Shown here: positions 27,002-35,140 of the stretch, piece after piece
Layout of the letters: every line of letters starts with the position of its first letter
Position numbering within the stretch: position 1 is the stretch's first letter
From: Streptococcus parasanguinis
Lineage (GTDB): Bacteria > Bacillota > Bacilli > Lactobacillales > Streptococcaceae
Assembly (NCBI RefSeq): GCF_019929185.1
Contig: NZ_JAHZPC010000001.1
Coordinates: 124,001-188,000 of the forward strand
Direction of reading: 5' to 3'
Length of the DNA: 64,000 bases
The notes under the pieces: generated by a model
The model's database searches: none
Told to the model about the DNA's origin: nothing
What the model saw: the letters and a program-made list of their open reading frames with translations, nothing else
Translations under genes and position numbers: made by a program

Positions 27002-27332
27002 TACATAACCTAAATTATGTAATATTTATTAAATTAGACGAGGAAACTTTGTATCTATTGATGCAAAGTTCTCTACGTCCTTGATATCTTAAATTAGAGC
27101 ACGGGCTAAAGTCTGGCTGAAAAAGATAAACTTTCCTAGAAACTAAACTTTCTTCGTCAAGTTTCCTATTTTCACTGAGACTTTTGACGCCCTTAGTATC
27201 TTGTAACTGAATCCGGACGGAGGACTGTGAAAAAAAGATAGATTTCCTCGTGTTCATGTAACACAGCGTCAATCTCCTATTTTTTCTTTGTCCTCTACGT
27301 CCTTAATATCTTGTAATAGAATAGGAGAAGTC
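27002..27332 (+). repeat. Tandem diverged repeat of about 111 bp between pdhB and pdhC
   Basis: The segment TACGTCCTTGATATCTT (27074-27090) recurs as GACGCCCTTAGTATCTT (27186-27202) and TACGTCCTTAATATCTT (27297-27313), at 112 and 111 bp. Between them an AAAAAGATA..TTTCCT..CGTCAA..CTCCTATTTT pattern also repeats, so there are two whole units plus a partial one. It begins with a palindromic TTACATAAC..TTATGTAA element at 27002-27023. No gene seen; the last unit runs into the pdhC ribosome binding site (AATAGGAGAAG). Confidence 0.7.
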
Positions 27333-28376
27333 ATGGCTGATGATAAGCTAAGAGCGACTCCTGCGGCTAGAAAATTAGCGGATGATCTTGGGATCAACCT
27401 CTATGATGTTTCTGGTTCAGGCGCAAACGGTCGTGTCCACAAAGAAGACGTGGAAACATATAAAGACACAAATGTGGTTCGCATTTCACCACTTGCAAAA
27501 CGAATTGCTTTAGAACACAATATTGCTTGGCAAGAGATTCAAGGAACTGGTCATCGTGGTAAGATCATGAAGAAGGACGTCCTTGCTTTCCTTCCTGAAA
27601 ATATCGAGAATGAGACCATTAAGTCACCTGCTCAAATCGAGAAGGTGGAGGAAGCTCCAGATAATGTGACACCTTATGGTGAGATTGAGCGGATTCCGAT
27701 GACACCAATGCGGAAGGTAATCGCTCAACGGATGGTGGAATCTTACTTAACAGCACCAACCTTTACATTGAACTATGACGTTGATATGTCTCAAATGTTG
27801 GCCCTTCGTAAGAAGGTATTGGATCCAATCATGGAAGCCACTGGCAAGAAAATCACTGTAACAGATTTGCTTTCTCTAGCAGTTGTTAAGACCTTGATGA
27901 AACACCCATACATCAATGCGTCATTGACAGAAGATGGCAAAACCATCATTACTCATAACTATGTCAACTTAGCGATGGCAGTTGGGATGGACAATGGCTT
28001 GATGACTCCAGTTGTCTACAATGCTGAAAAGATGACCTTGTCAGAGTTGGTGGTCGCCTTCAAGGACGTTATCGGACGTACCTTGGATGGTAAGCTTGCT
28101 CCAAGTGAATTGCAAAACTCAACCTTTACCATCAGTAACTTGGGAATGTTTGGCGTTCAATCATTTGGACCGATTATCAACCAACCAAACTCTGCCATCC
28201 TTGGAGTTAGTGCAACGGTTGAAAAACCAGTGGTTGTGAATGGTGAAATCGTTATTCGTCCAATCATGAGCTTGGGCTTGACCATCGACCACCGCGTTGT
28301 CGATGGTATGGCTGGTGCCAAATTCATGAAAGACTTGAAAGCCTTGATTGAAGACCCGATTTCAATGTTGGTCTAA
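27333..28376 (+). CDS. pdhC: Dihydrolipoamide acetyltransferase (E2) lacking a lipoyl domain
   Basis: 347 residues from ATG 27333 (RBS AGGAGAAG). Two peripheral subunit-binding domains in tandem (ATPAARKLADDLG..GRVHKEDV at 8-42 and ISPLAKRIALEHN..GKIMKKDV at 50-85), then the catalytic domain with DHRVVDG near the C-terminus. There is no N-terminal lipoyl domain, although most E2 proteins carry one to three; the only lipoyl domain of this operon is on E3. The same layout is found in the pneumococcal homologue. It should form the cubic E2 core and acetylate CoA. Confidence 0.93.
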   Translation: MADDKLRATPAARKLADDLGINLYDVSGSGANGRVHKEDVETYKDTNVVRISPLAKRIALEHNIAWQEIQGTGHRGKIMKKDVLAFLPENIENETIKSPAQIEKVEEAPDNVTPYGEIERIPMTPMRKVIAQRMVESYLTAPTFTLNYDVDMSQMLALRKKVLDPIMEATGKKITVTDLLSLAVVKTLMKHPYINASLTEDGKTIITHNYVNLAMAVGMDNGLMTPVVYNAEKMTLSELVVAFKDVIGRTLDGKLAPSELQNSTFTISNLGMFGVQSFGPIINQPNSAILGVSATVEKPVVVNGEIVIRPIMSLGLTIDHRVVDGMAGAKFMKDLKALIEDPISMLV

Positions 28377-28415
28377 TCAACGAGAGAATAGAAACAAGAA
28401 AAAGAGGGAAATAAA

Positions 28416-30122
28416 ATGGCCTTAGAAGTAATTATGCCAAAAGCCGGCGTAGATATGACCGAAGGACAAATCGTTCAGTGGAATAAGAAAGTCGGCGAAT
28501 TTGTAAAAGAAGGAGAAGTACTCCTTGAAATCATGACAGACAAAGTCAGCATGGAGTTGGAAGCGGAAGAAGACGGCTACTTGATCGCTATCCTGAAAGG
28601 AGACGGCGAAACAGTTCCTGTCACAGAAGTAATCGGTTATCTTGGTGAAGAAGGGGAAAACATCCCTACAGCTGGAGTAGCAGCACCAGAAGCGAGTCCA
28701 GCACCAGCTGCAGCAAGTGCTTCAAACGATGACAATAAGAGCGATGACGCTTATGATATCGTAGTAATCGGTGGGGGCCCTGCTGGCTACGTATCTGCTA
28801 TTAAGGCAGCTCAACTAGGTGGTAAAGTTGCTCTTGTTGAGAAATCTGAACTTGGTGGAACATGCTTGAACCGCGGATGTATCCCAACTAAGACTTACCT
28901 CCACAATGCTGAAATTATTGAAAATATTGGTCATGCAGCAAACCGTGGTATTATCATTGAAAATCCAAGTTTCTCAGTAGATATGGATAAGGTTCTTGAA
29001 ACCAAGAACAAGGTCGTAAATACCCTCGTCGGTGGTGTTGCAGGACTTCTTCGCAGCTACGGAGTGGATGTTCACAAGGGTATCGGTACCATTACGAAAG
29101 ATAAGAATGTCTTGGTTAATGGTTCTGAATTGCTTGAAACGAAGAAAATCATCCTTGCCGGTGGTTCAAAAGTTAGCAAGATTAACGTTCCAGGTATGGA
29201 ATCATCCCTTGTCATGACCAGTGACGATATTCTTGAAATGAATGAAGTTCCAGAAAGCCTTGTGATCATTGGTGGTGGGGTTGTCGGTATCGAACTTGGA
29301 CAAGCTTTCATGACCTTCGGTTCAAAAGTTACTGTTATCGAAATGATGGACCGTATTGTTCCAGCTATGGATGCGGAAGTATCTAAGAACCTTCGTTTAA
29401 TCCTTGAACGCAAGGGTATGACCATCTTGACGGATACGAAATTGCAAGAAATCATTGAAGAAGATGGTAAACTCCGTATCAAGGTCGAAGGAAAAGATGA
29501 TATCATCGCCAACAAAGCCCTTCTTTCAATCGGCCGTGTTCCAGACCTTGAAGGTATCGGTGAAGTCGAGTTTGAATTGGATCGTGGACGGATCAAAGTT
29601 AACGAATACATGGAAACGTCTGTTCCAGGTATCTATGCACCAGGTGATATCAACGGTACCAAGATGTTGGCTCATGCTGCCTTCCGTATGGGTGAAGTAG
29701 CGGCCGAAAATGCTCTTAAGGGAAATCATGCTGTTGCCAAATTGAACTTGACTCCTGCAGCGATCTACACCCTTCCAGAAGTTGCGGCTGTTGGTTTGAC
29801 AGAAGAACAAGCTCGTGAGAAATATGATGTCCAAATCGGTAAATTTAATTTTGCCGCAAACGGACGTGCCATTGCATCAGATGCGGCTCAAGGATTTGTT
29901 AAAGTCATTGCAGACAAGAAATATGGAGAAGTTCTTGGGGTTCACATCATTGGTCCAGCAGCAGCTGAATTGATCAACGAAGCTTCAACCATCATTGAGA
30001 TGGAAATCACTGTAGAAGAAATGCTCAAGACCATCCACGGGCACCCAACCTTCTCAGAAGTGATGTACGAAGCTTTTGCGGATGTACTTGGCTTGGCAGT
30101 TCACTCACCTAAGAAGAAATAG
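28416..30122 (+). CDS. pdhD: Dihydrolipoamide dehydrogenase (E3) with N-terminal lipoyl domain
   Basis: 568 residues, about 100 longer than ordinary E3. Residues 1-80 are a biotinyl/lipoyl domain with the lipoylation Lys43 in EIMTDKVSMELE. An Ala/Pro/Ser linker (84-110) leads to the flavoprotein disulfide reductase: FAD site DIVVIGGGPAGY, redox cysteines 150 and 155 in GGTCLNRGCIPTK, NAD site IIGGGVVGIELG, and active His in GHPTFSE. It reoxidises dihydrolipoamide with NAD+. The lipoyl arm attached here must serve E1 and E2. Next gene is the lipoate ligase. Confidence 0.95.
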   Translation: MALEVIMPKAGVDMTEGQIVQWNKKVGEFVKEGEVLLEIMTDKVSMELEAEEDGYLIAILKGDGETVPVTEVIGYLGEEGENIPTAGVAAPEASPAPAAASASNDDNKSDDAYDIVVIGGGPAGYVSAIKAAQLGGKVALVEKSELGGTCLNRGCIPTKTYLHNAEIIENIGHAANRGIIIENPSFSVDMDKVLETKNKVVNTLVGGVAGLLRSYGVDVHKGIGTITKDKNVLVNGSELLETKKIILAGGSKVSKINVPGMESSLVMTSDDILEMNEVPESLVIIGGGVVGIELGQAFMTFGSKVTVIEMMDRIVPAMDAEVSKNLRLILERKGMTILTDTKLQEIIEEDGKLRIKVEGKDDIIANKALLSIGRVPDLEGIGEVEFELDRGRIKVNEYMETSVPGIYAPGDINGTKMLAHAAFRMGEVAAENALKGNHAVAKLNLTPAAIYTLPEVAAVGLTEEQAREKYDVQIGKFNFAANGRAIASDAAQGFVKVIADKKYGEVLGVHIIGPAAAELINEASTIIEMEITVEEMLKTIHGHPTFSEVMYEAFADVLGLAVHSPKKK

Positions 30123-30190
30123 TATTTGAAATGATAGAATGGCTGGACAGCAAATGCTGGACCAGTCTCTATCGTATATAAAGGAATCTT

Positions 30191-31180
30191 ATGAAATACA
30201 TTATTAATTATTCAAATGATACTGCTTTTAATATTGCTTTAGAAGAGTATGCTTTTAAGCATCTGTTAGATGAGGATCAAATCTTCCTTCTTTGGATTAA
30301 CAAACCTTCGATTATCGTTGGTCGTCACCAAAATACCATCGAAGAAATCAACCGTGACTATGTTCGGGAGCATGGGATTGAAGTGGTTCGCCGGATCAGT
30401 GGTGGTGGGGCTGTTTATCACGATTTGAACAACCTCAACTACACCATCATTTCAAAAGAAGATGAAAATAAGGCCTTTGACTTCAAGAGCCTTTCAACTC
30501 CCGTGATCAACACCTTGGCTCAGCTTGGAGTGAAGGCTGAATTCACAGGTCGTAACGACTTGGAAATTGATGGTAAGAAATTCTGTGGAAATGCCCAAGC
30601 TTATATCAACGGACGCATTATGCACCACGGTTGTCTTCTATTTGACGTGGATCTGTCAGTCCTTGCCAATGCTCTCAAGGTGTCTAAAGACAAGTTTGAG
30701 TCTAAAGGAGTTAAATCGGTTCGTGCTCGTGTGACCAATATCATCGATGAATTGCCAGAAAAAATCACGGTTGAAGAGTTCCGTGACTTGCTTTTGGACT
30801 ACATGAAGAAAGAATACCCTGAGATGACAGAATATGTCTTCTCAGATGAAGAATTGGCTGAAATCAATCGTATCAAGGAAACCAAGTTCGGTACCTGGGA
30901 CTGGAACTATGGAAAGTCTCCTGAATACAATGTCCGTCGTGGCACTAAATTCCCTAGCGGTAAGGTTGAAATCTTCGCAAACGTCATTGAATCCAAAATC
31001 CAAGACATCAAGATTTATGGAGACTTCTTTGGTATCGAAGATGTTGCAGCAGTAGAAGACGTTCTTCGTTGTGTCAAATATGAACGTGAAGACATCCTCA
31101 AAGCCCTTCAAACCATTAATCTAGGTCGTTACTTCGCAGGAATCACTGCAGAGGAAATTGCTGAAGCAGTGGTGGAATAA
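30191..31180 (+). CDS. lplA: Lipoate-protein ligase A
   Basis: 329 residues, full length. Activates lipoate (or takes lipoyl-AMP) and attaches it to the lipoyl-domain lysine; the natural target is Lys43 of the E3 encoded just upstream. Motifs: LWINKPSIIVGRHQN, RRISGGGAVYHDLNNLNYT (lipoate/AMP loop), GRNDLEIDGKKFCGNAQ with the catalytic Lys, then a C-terminal accessory domain. RBS AAAGGAATCTT before ATG 30191, 68 bases after pdhD; same operon is likely. A terminator at 31184 closes the unit. Confidence 0.95.
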   Translation: MKYIINYSNDTAFNIALEEYAFKHLLDEDQIFLLWINKPSIIVGRHQNTIEEINRDYVREHGIEVVRRISGGGAVYHDLNNLNYTIISKEDENKAFDFKSLSTPVINTLAQLGVKAEFTGRNDLEIDGKKFCGNAQAYINGRIMHHGCLLFDVDLSVLANALKVSKDKFESKGVKSVRARVTNIIDELPEKITVEEFRDLLLDYMKKEYPEMTEYVFSDEELAEINRIKETKFGTWDWNYGKSPEYNVRRGTKFPSGKVEIFANVIESKIQDIKIYGDFFGIEDVAAVEDVLRCVKYEREDILKALQTINLGRYFAGITAEEIAEAVVE

Positions 31181-31183
31181 AGT

Positions 31184-31215
31184 AAAAGATATCCATTTAA
31201 CATGGATATCTTTTA
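31184..31215 (+). terminator. Rho-independent terminator of the pdh-lplA operon
   Basis: AAAAGATATCCAT / ATGGATATCTTTT perfect stem with a five-base loop. Confidence 0.85.
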
Positions 31216-31289
31216 TCTTAAACTTGATATTTAAATACCATGAGAGTACAATATAGAGGAAATCTGAACACAAAAGGGGATTATATTCG

Positions 31290-31931
31290 ATGATGAAAAT
31301 TCCAGTTGAAAATCTTGGTCTATTTGAACAGTTAGATCGTATAGTAGTGGCTTTTTTTAGCAAACAACAATCTTCAAGTCCTTATGATTTGTATGTCAGT
31401 ATTACACAAGAACATGTTGACCAGAAAAAACAGGAGCTAGAACCATTAGGCTATCAAGCTGTCCAACTACCATTAGGAATGGCTTTAGATAACGTCATCC
31501 AGCAACCTCATTATGAAAACTTAATCATTGGAGGTCTTGCTCCTGAGGAAATAATCGTTAGCGAACAAGAATTAATGCATTTGAAAGATATCGTGGACAG
31601 CTTTTGTATTATGTACGCTGCAGCGAATAACAGATTGGAAAATAGTAAAGCTTATGAATTAATGAAAGATAAGACGGTTTATTTTATTGGTAAACTATTT
31701 ACAGATTTTCCGAAGGCCGGTGATGAAATTGCTTATTTAGGGATTGATCGAATAGCGAGCGATGGTACGCCATATGAAGCTGTTAAATGCTTTTTAACAG
31801 AAGAGAGTGCAGAGAAGTACAATGGTGAAAAAAGACCGGTCACCCCTGCAAATCTGGCCTATCTAAAATCATTTTGGGGAAAACCAGTCATTATTGAGCC
31901 ACACCGTAATTATTGGATCGAATTTTTATAG
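31290..31931 (+). CDS. Hypothetical protein, possibly SseB-like
   Basis: 213 residues, soluble, no signal peptide or membrane helix. The layout (FEQLDRIVVAFFSKQQSSSPYDLYVSI.., LPLGMALDNV, then a C-terminal half YFIGKLFTDFPKAGDEIAYLGI..) is only loosely reminiscent of SseB/enhanced-serine-sensitivity proteins. Start ATG 31290 follows AAAAGGGGA; the next codon is also ATG (31293). Single gene between two terminators and the last + strand gene before the terminus. Function unknown. Confidence 0.65.
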   Translation: MMKIPVENLGLFEQLDRIVVAFFSKQQSSSPYDLYVSITQEHVDQKKQELEPLGYQAVQLPLGMALDNVIQQPHYENLIIGGLAPEEIIVSEQELMHLKDIVDSFCIMYAAANNRLENSKAYELMKDKTVYFIGKLFTDFPKAGDEIAYLGIDRIASDGTPYEAVKCFLTEESAEKYNGEKRPVTPANLAYLKSFWGKPVIIEPHRNYWIEFL

Positions 31932-31939
31932 AAAGTATA

Positions 31940-31980
31940 AAAGAGCGTAAGATTCCATAAAAAATCTTACGCTCTTTTTC
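31940..31980 (+). terminator. Rho-independent terminator
   Basis: AAGAGCGTAAGATT / AATCTTACGCTCTT long stem followed by T-run. Confidence 0.9.
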
Positions 31981-31994
31981 TATTAGAATGCTTT

Positions 31995-32016
31995 TTACAT
32001 AATTTACGTTATGTAA
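31995..32016 (-). terminator. Palindromic element at the 3' end of xerS
   Basis: TTACATAA / TTATGTAA arms around six bases, three bases past the xerS stop. One of three near-identical palindromes in the window (also 27002-27023 and 35113-35136), each directly 3' of a stop codon; a weak AT-rich terminator is the simplest reading. Confidence 0.5.
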
Positions 32017-32018
32017 TT

Positions 32019-33089
32019 TTATAAACTATCCAAGGCATTTTTCTGCTCATCATTAACGATATGCGTATACAAGTCTGTAACTTGTGTACTAGCATGTCCC
32101 AGCTGATGGCTGACCAAAACTTGTGATTTGGTTGCATCATAGAGACGGGTTGCAAGGGTGTGGCGTAGTTTGTGGGGCGTCACGCGGACTTTGAAGTCTT
32201 CTGAATACTTGGCGACCATTTTTTCAACACTAGAAGCATCAATTCGGTTTGGAACACCTCGATACATGGTTATAAAGAGAGCTGTATCAGTTTTTTCAGT
32301 CTTGTAACGTTTGTCTCGAATAGCAAGATATTGCTCCAGATAAGGCTTAGCAAAGGCAGCAACATTAACCGAGTCTCGTTTTCCACCTTTTCGAGTGACG
32401 TCAATCACCATCATCTTAAGATTGAGGTCACGAAGGTCCAAGTTGACTGCCTCAGATAAACGGACACCAGAGGCAAGAAGGAGTGCTATAATGGCTAAAT
32501 CTCGCTCTTTATTCTTATTAAAGGAGGATAAGGCGCGATTTGAGAGGGTTTGCGGGTACTCCTGGTCGATATAGTTAAGAAAACCTTCTGTTTCATCACC
32601 CAAAAAGAGTTTTTGCTTGATATTTTCAGCTCGAGCAGCCAAGGTTTCTTTCTTTTTCTTGGTAGCAACCTTTTTCATGACATTACGGTAGAAATAAGGT
32701 TCCCCTTGCTCGTTTTCAACTTCCTCGGTCAAATACTTATAGAGACTAGATAGTGCAGAAAGGGTACGATTAATGGTCGTTTGGGAAACCCCGTTTTTTG
32801 TCGTATTGGCATTAAGCAGAGGACGTTCACGTAAGTAAAGAATAAAGGATTCCATGTCTTTCTTGGTCATGTGCTCCAGGACGTCTAAAGGGATCTCGGC
32901 CATGGTGTCAGCATCCGATATACCAGATTCCAAGACCCAGGTGAAAAATCGATCGTATTCCTTTAAGTATTCGTACAAGGTTGTAAAACTATATGGAACG
33001 GTCAGTTTTGATTGGTAATATTCCAATACGTACCAGGGCATGACTTGTTTGAGTTTATCAATCCGTTCTAATAAGATCTCGCGTTTCAT
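32019..33089 (-). CDS. xerS: Tyrosine recombinase XerS
   Basis: 356 residues from ATG 33089 (TTTGGAGAAAAAC upstream; the TTG at 33101 is inside the RBS). The single streptococcal recombinase that resolves chromosome dimers at dif_SL, working with FtsK. SAM-like N-terminal domain, then catalytic residues in [11 protein letters not shown] (Arg), [10 protein letters not shown] (Lys), [12 protein letters not shown] (His-x-x-Arg), [14 protein letters not shown] (His and the nucleophilic Tyr). The dif-like site sits 49 bases upstream and overlaps the predicted promoter. Confidence 0.96.
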   Translation of the reverse strand: MKREILLERIDKLKQVMPWYVLEYYQSKLTVPYSFTTLYEYLKEYDRFFTWVLESGISDADTMAEIPLDVLEHMTKKDMESFILYLRERPLLNANTTKNGVSQTTINRTLSALSSLYKYLTEEVENEQGEPYFYRNVMKKVATKKKKETLAARAENIKQKLFLGDETEGFLNYIDQEYPQTLSNRALSSFNKNKERDLAIIALLLASGVRLSEAVNLDLRDLNLKMMVIDVTRKGGKRDSVNVAAFAKPYLEQYLAIRDKRYKTEKTDTALFITMYRGVPNRIDASSVEKMVAKYSEDFKVRVTPHKLRHTLATRLYDATKSQVLVSHQLGHASTQVTDLYTHIVNDEQKNALDSL

Positions 33090-33117
33090 GTTTTTCTCCA
33101 AATCTATCTATACTAGT

Positions 33118-33146
33118 AGTATAGCATAACCAGGTATATTTTTCAA
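33118..33146 (-). promoter_or_regulatory. Predicted xerS promoter overlapping the dif site
   Basis: Read on the minus strand: TTGAAA (33146-33141), 17-base spacer, TATACT (33123-33118), about 30 bases before the xerS ATG. The -35 lies inside the dif-like sequence, so XerS bound there could occlude its own promoter. Confidence 0.6.
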
Positions 33147-33171
33147 GAAAATTATAGTTTTTCGGAAAGAT
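33138..33171. other. dif_SL-like chromosome dimer resolution site
   Basis: On the minus strand the site reads ATCTTTCCGAAAAAC then TATAATTTTCTTGAAAAAT, with arms TTTCCGAAAA and TTTTCTTGAAAA around a central TATAA-type spacer. This matches my memory of the lactococcal/streptococcal dif_SL and its usual place directly upstream of xerS. Gene direction flips here, as expected at the terminus. Confidence 0.85.
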
Positions 33172-33245
33172 GTTATAGGGTATCTATAGGTTAACAAAAA
33201 TTTTTTTTGAATAACTAAAAAATTTTTTCGGGCAAAAATCGGTCC

Positions 33246-33337
33246 AAAATGTACTTTATTCATGTGAACACTGGAAATTTTAACCACTCTCAATCCATGC
33301 GAAAATGTACTTTATTTAAGTGAAAACTAAAAATTTT
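33246..33337. repeat. Direct repeat pair, 36 bases each at 56-bp spacing
   Basis: Both copies begin AAAATGTACTTTATT, share a central GTGAA and an ACT, and end AAATTTT. The first spans 33246-33281 and the second 33302-33337. They lie 75-170 bp from dif. Confidence 0.65.
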
Positions 33338-33410
33338 TTCAATTATCCATAATCCAAAAAGGATAAACCATTTTCAGCTCCAGAATACACTTTAATCAAA
33401 AACCGACGTA

Positions 33411-33446
33411 AAAAATCCCTAGAGGACTGTTGTCTTCTAGGGATTT
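33411..33446 (-). terminator. Terminator of the short minus-strand transcript
   Basis: On the minus strand: AAATCCCTAGA..TCTAGGGATTTTTT stem-loop with T-run. The nearest upstream minus-strand promoter is at 33686-33714. Confidence 0.75.
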
Positions 33447-33530
33447 AGTGTATCCTTGAGCTGTTTATTCGACAATTTGATTATATTACGTGGGAGTTTA
33501 TGTGTCAAAAATATCTCTTTATTTTATTTT

Positions 33531-33611
33531 TTAGAACACGTAGTATGTATAAATTGCAATAATAGAAAGGATTAAGAAGATTAACAAGATAAAAATAATT
33601 ATTTTTTTCAT
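33531..33611 (-). CDS. Putative 26-residue hydrophobic peptide
   Basis: Too short for ordinary gene finding. ATG 33611, stop TAA 33531. Sequence opens MKKIIIFILLIFLILS and continues as a single membrane helix ending in aromatic residues (TYYVF). It lies inside a promoter-to-terminator unit of about 270 bases. Weak point: no good ribosome binding site at the usual distance; AAAGGAG lies about 27 bases upstream of the ATG. Could be a small membrane protein, a type I toxin-like peptide, or a coincidental frame in a non-coding RNA. Confidence 0.4.
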   Translation of the reverse strand: MKKIIIFILLIFLILSIIAIYTYYVF

Positions 33612-33685
33612 GATTTATTAATAATACTGACCCTTAGGATACAGTATACTCCTTTCTATGAAGAATTCTTATTATCCCTATCTTT

Positions 33686-33714
33686 ATTATAGGTCTACAG
33701 CAATTTATATTCAA
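33686..33714 (-). promoter_or_regulatory. Predicted promoter of the short minus-strand transcript
   Basis: Minus strand: TTGAAT (33714-33709), 17-base spacer, TATAAT (33691-33686). Confidence 0.6.
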
Positions 33715-34002
33715 TTATTTATATGTGAAAGTAGTTTCAGAATTTGAACTTTAAATTTTTTATTATACATTGATTATCATTGAAAATAATCTACAAATTA
33801 ATTTCTCAGATTAGAGGATATTATGTACTAGAAAACATACAAAATACCACTCCAGAATAATGTACAAAACAAAAATAAAGTACACTCCTTAAAGAATGTA
33901 CTTTATGCTTCTAATTCAGTTGTATCAATTGTTTAGCTCATGTTAAGTCAATTGTACATAAACTTTTAGTTTTCTTTCTATACTAGATCCCTTTTAAACA
34001 CA

Positions 34003-34040
34003 AAACAATCAGCAAATCTCATGGATTTACTGATTGTTTT
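34003..34040 (-). terminator. Terminator of the acetyl-esterase gene
   Basis: AAACAATCAG.AAATC / GATTT.CTGATTGTTT stem a few bases past the stop, T-rich on the minus strand side. Confidence 0.75.
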
Positions 34041-34051
34041 TCTTTTCTAAC

Positions 34052-35035
34052 TTATTTTTCTACATATCGAAATGGAATCTTGCTACCACAGAGCCAATTA
34101 TAGACTCGATCATTGACTTGAACATTCATAGCTTCGTGGGCATATTCTGGCATGATTAAATGCTCTTTTGGACCTTCTAATCGATTATAAATGGCAAACT
34201 GCGTTTCAGGATAACAGACATCATCATCTAGACCTGTAATCATGTGAACCTGTCCTTTGATACGATGGGCAAAATTTTTCACATCAATATAGGCCAAAGT
34301 CTGCATCAAACGATCTTCCGTTTCATGGAATGGATCATGGAACTTGAAATAACGGAAAAGCTCGTCATAGGCCTCACTGGTATTTCCGATCTCTAATACC
34401 CGTCTGAAATCCGATAAGAATGGATAAATGGCGACTGTTCGTTGGATTCGGGGATTTAATCCAGCAGCAATCAGGGCCAGGGCACCACCTTGAGAGGCTC
34501 CGTAGCTGGCAAGTTTGCTGTCATCTACTTGAGGAAGGTTGGCTACAATTTCAATTAACTGGTAAAGATCCAAGTAGACATCCTTATAAAAGAGCTCATC
34601 AGGGCCTTCCACGGCTCCACGGATAATCTGTCCTTTTACCGTATTTCCAAGTGGTGAGCGGTCACCGTCTGTTGAATAGCCTGACTGCCCTCTCACGTCC
34701 ATAGACACAACACCATAGCCGGCTACTGTATAAGCCAGCATATCAGCCCAATCCCAACAACGACCCATATAGCCATGAAAATGGAAAATGACGGGAACCT
34801 TTTGATCCGTTTTTGGAAAAACAACCCGCGCATAAACGAGCCCATCTCGTGTTCCTTTAAAGGTTAATTCATAACAAATCACATTTGGAATGCTGAAATC
34901 TCGTTCTTCGAGCTTGTATTCAGGCAGTTCAGTCATCTTTGCTAGGGCTTGATTCCAAAAGTTATCAAAATCTTCGGGAACGTCATCCAGTCCCTTGTAA
35001 ACTTTCATTGTCTCTAGTAATTTAGGATCTTTCAT
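34052..35035 (-). CDS. Acetyl xylan esterase / cephalosporin-C deacetylase (CE7 family)
   Basis: 327 residues, cytoplasmic. Alpha/beta-hydrolase with HFHGYMGRCWDWADML (the CE7 oxyanion-loop region), MDVRGQSGYSTDG, the nucleophile elbow in YGASQGGALAL, and the acid and His in the C-terminal GLDDDVCYP and EYAHEAMN segments. CE7 enzymes deacetylate acetylated xylo-oligosaccharides or other small acetyl sugars after uptake. ATG 35035 with AAGGAGGA upstream. Monocistronic. Substrate in a streptococcus is uncertain because no xylan genes are nearby. Confidence 0.88.
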   Translation of the reverse strand: MKDPKLLETMKVYKGLDDVPEDFDNFWNQALAKMTELPEYKLEERDFSIPNVICYELTFKGTRDGLVYARVVFPKTDQKVPVIFHFHGYMGRCWDWADMLAYTVAGYGVVSMDVRGQSGYSTDGDRSPLGNTVKGQIIRGAVEGPDELFYKDVYLDLYQLIEIVANLPQVDDSKLASYGASQGGALALIAAGLNPRIQRTVAIYPFLSDFRRVLEIGNTSEAYDELFRYFKFHDPFHETEDRLMQTLAYIDVKNFAHRIKGQVHMITGLDDDVCYPETQFAIYNRLEGPKEHLIMPEYAHEAMNVQVNDRVYNWLCGSKIPFRYVEK

Positions 35036-35112
35036 TAAATCCTCCTTAGGTATGTGTAATCGCTATCAAAAATGTACCATATTTACTTAAGGATTGCAAG
35101 AGACAAATAAAA

Positions 35113-35136
35113 ATTACATAACCGAAATTATGTAAT
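35113..35136 (-). terminator. Palindromic element 3' of the DUF915 hydrolase
   Basis: ATTACATAA / TTATGTAAT arms around six bases, directly 3' of the gene that ends at 35141; T-run on the minus strand. Same element family as 27002-27023 and 31995-32016. Confidence 0.6.
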
Positions 35137-35140
35137 TTCA

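Larger units (their letters stand above)
33172..34051. other. AT-rich terminus intergenic region (about 0.9 kb) without a sizeable gene
   Basis: Between dif and the acetyl-esterase. It holds two copies of a 36-base repeat (33246-33281 and 33302-33337, beginning AAAATGTACTTTATT), an inverted pair ATAAAGTACA (33875-33884) / TGTACTTTAT (33897-33906), one probable short minus-strand transcription unit (33411-33714), and the esterase terminator. No longer reading frame with a ribosome binding site was seen on either strand. Confidence 0.6.

Noticed and set aside
27015-27272. 85-codon minus-strand frame in the pdhB-pdhC gap
   Set aside because: It is antisense to the operon, covers the tandem repeat, and has no start signal.
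33108-33293. 61-codon minus-strand frame upstream of xerS
   Set aside because: It lies across dif and the xerS promoter, ends before the gene and has no ribosome binding site.
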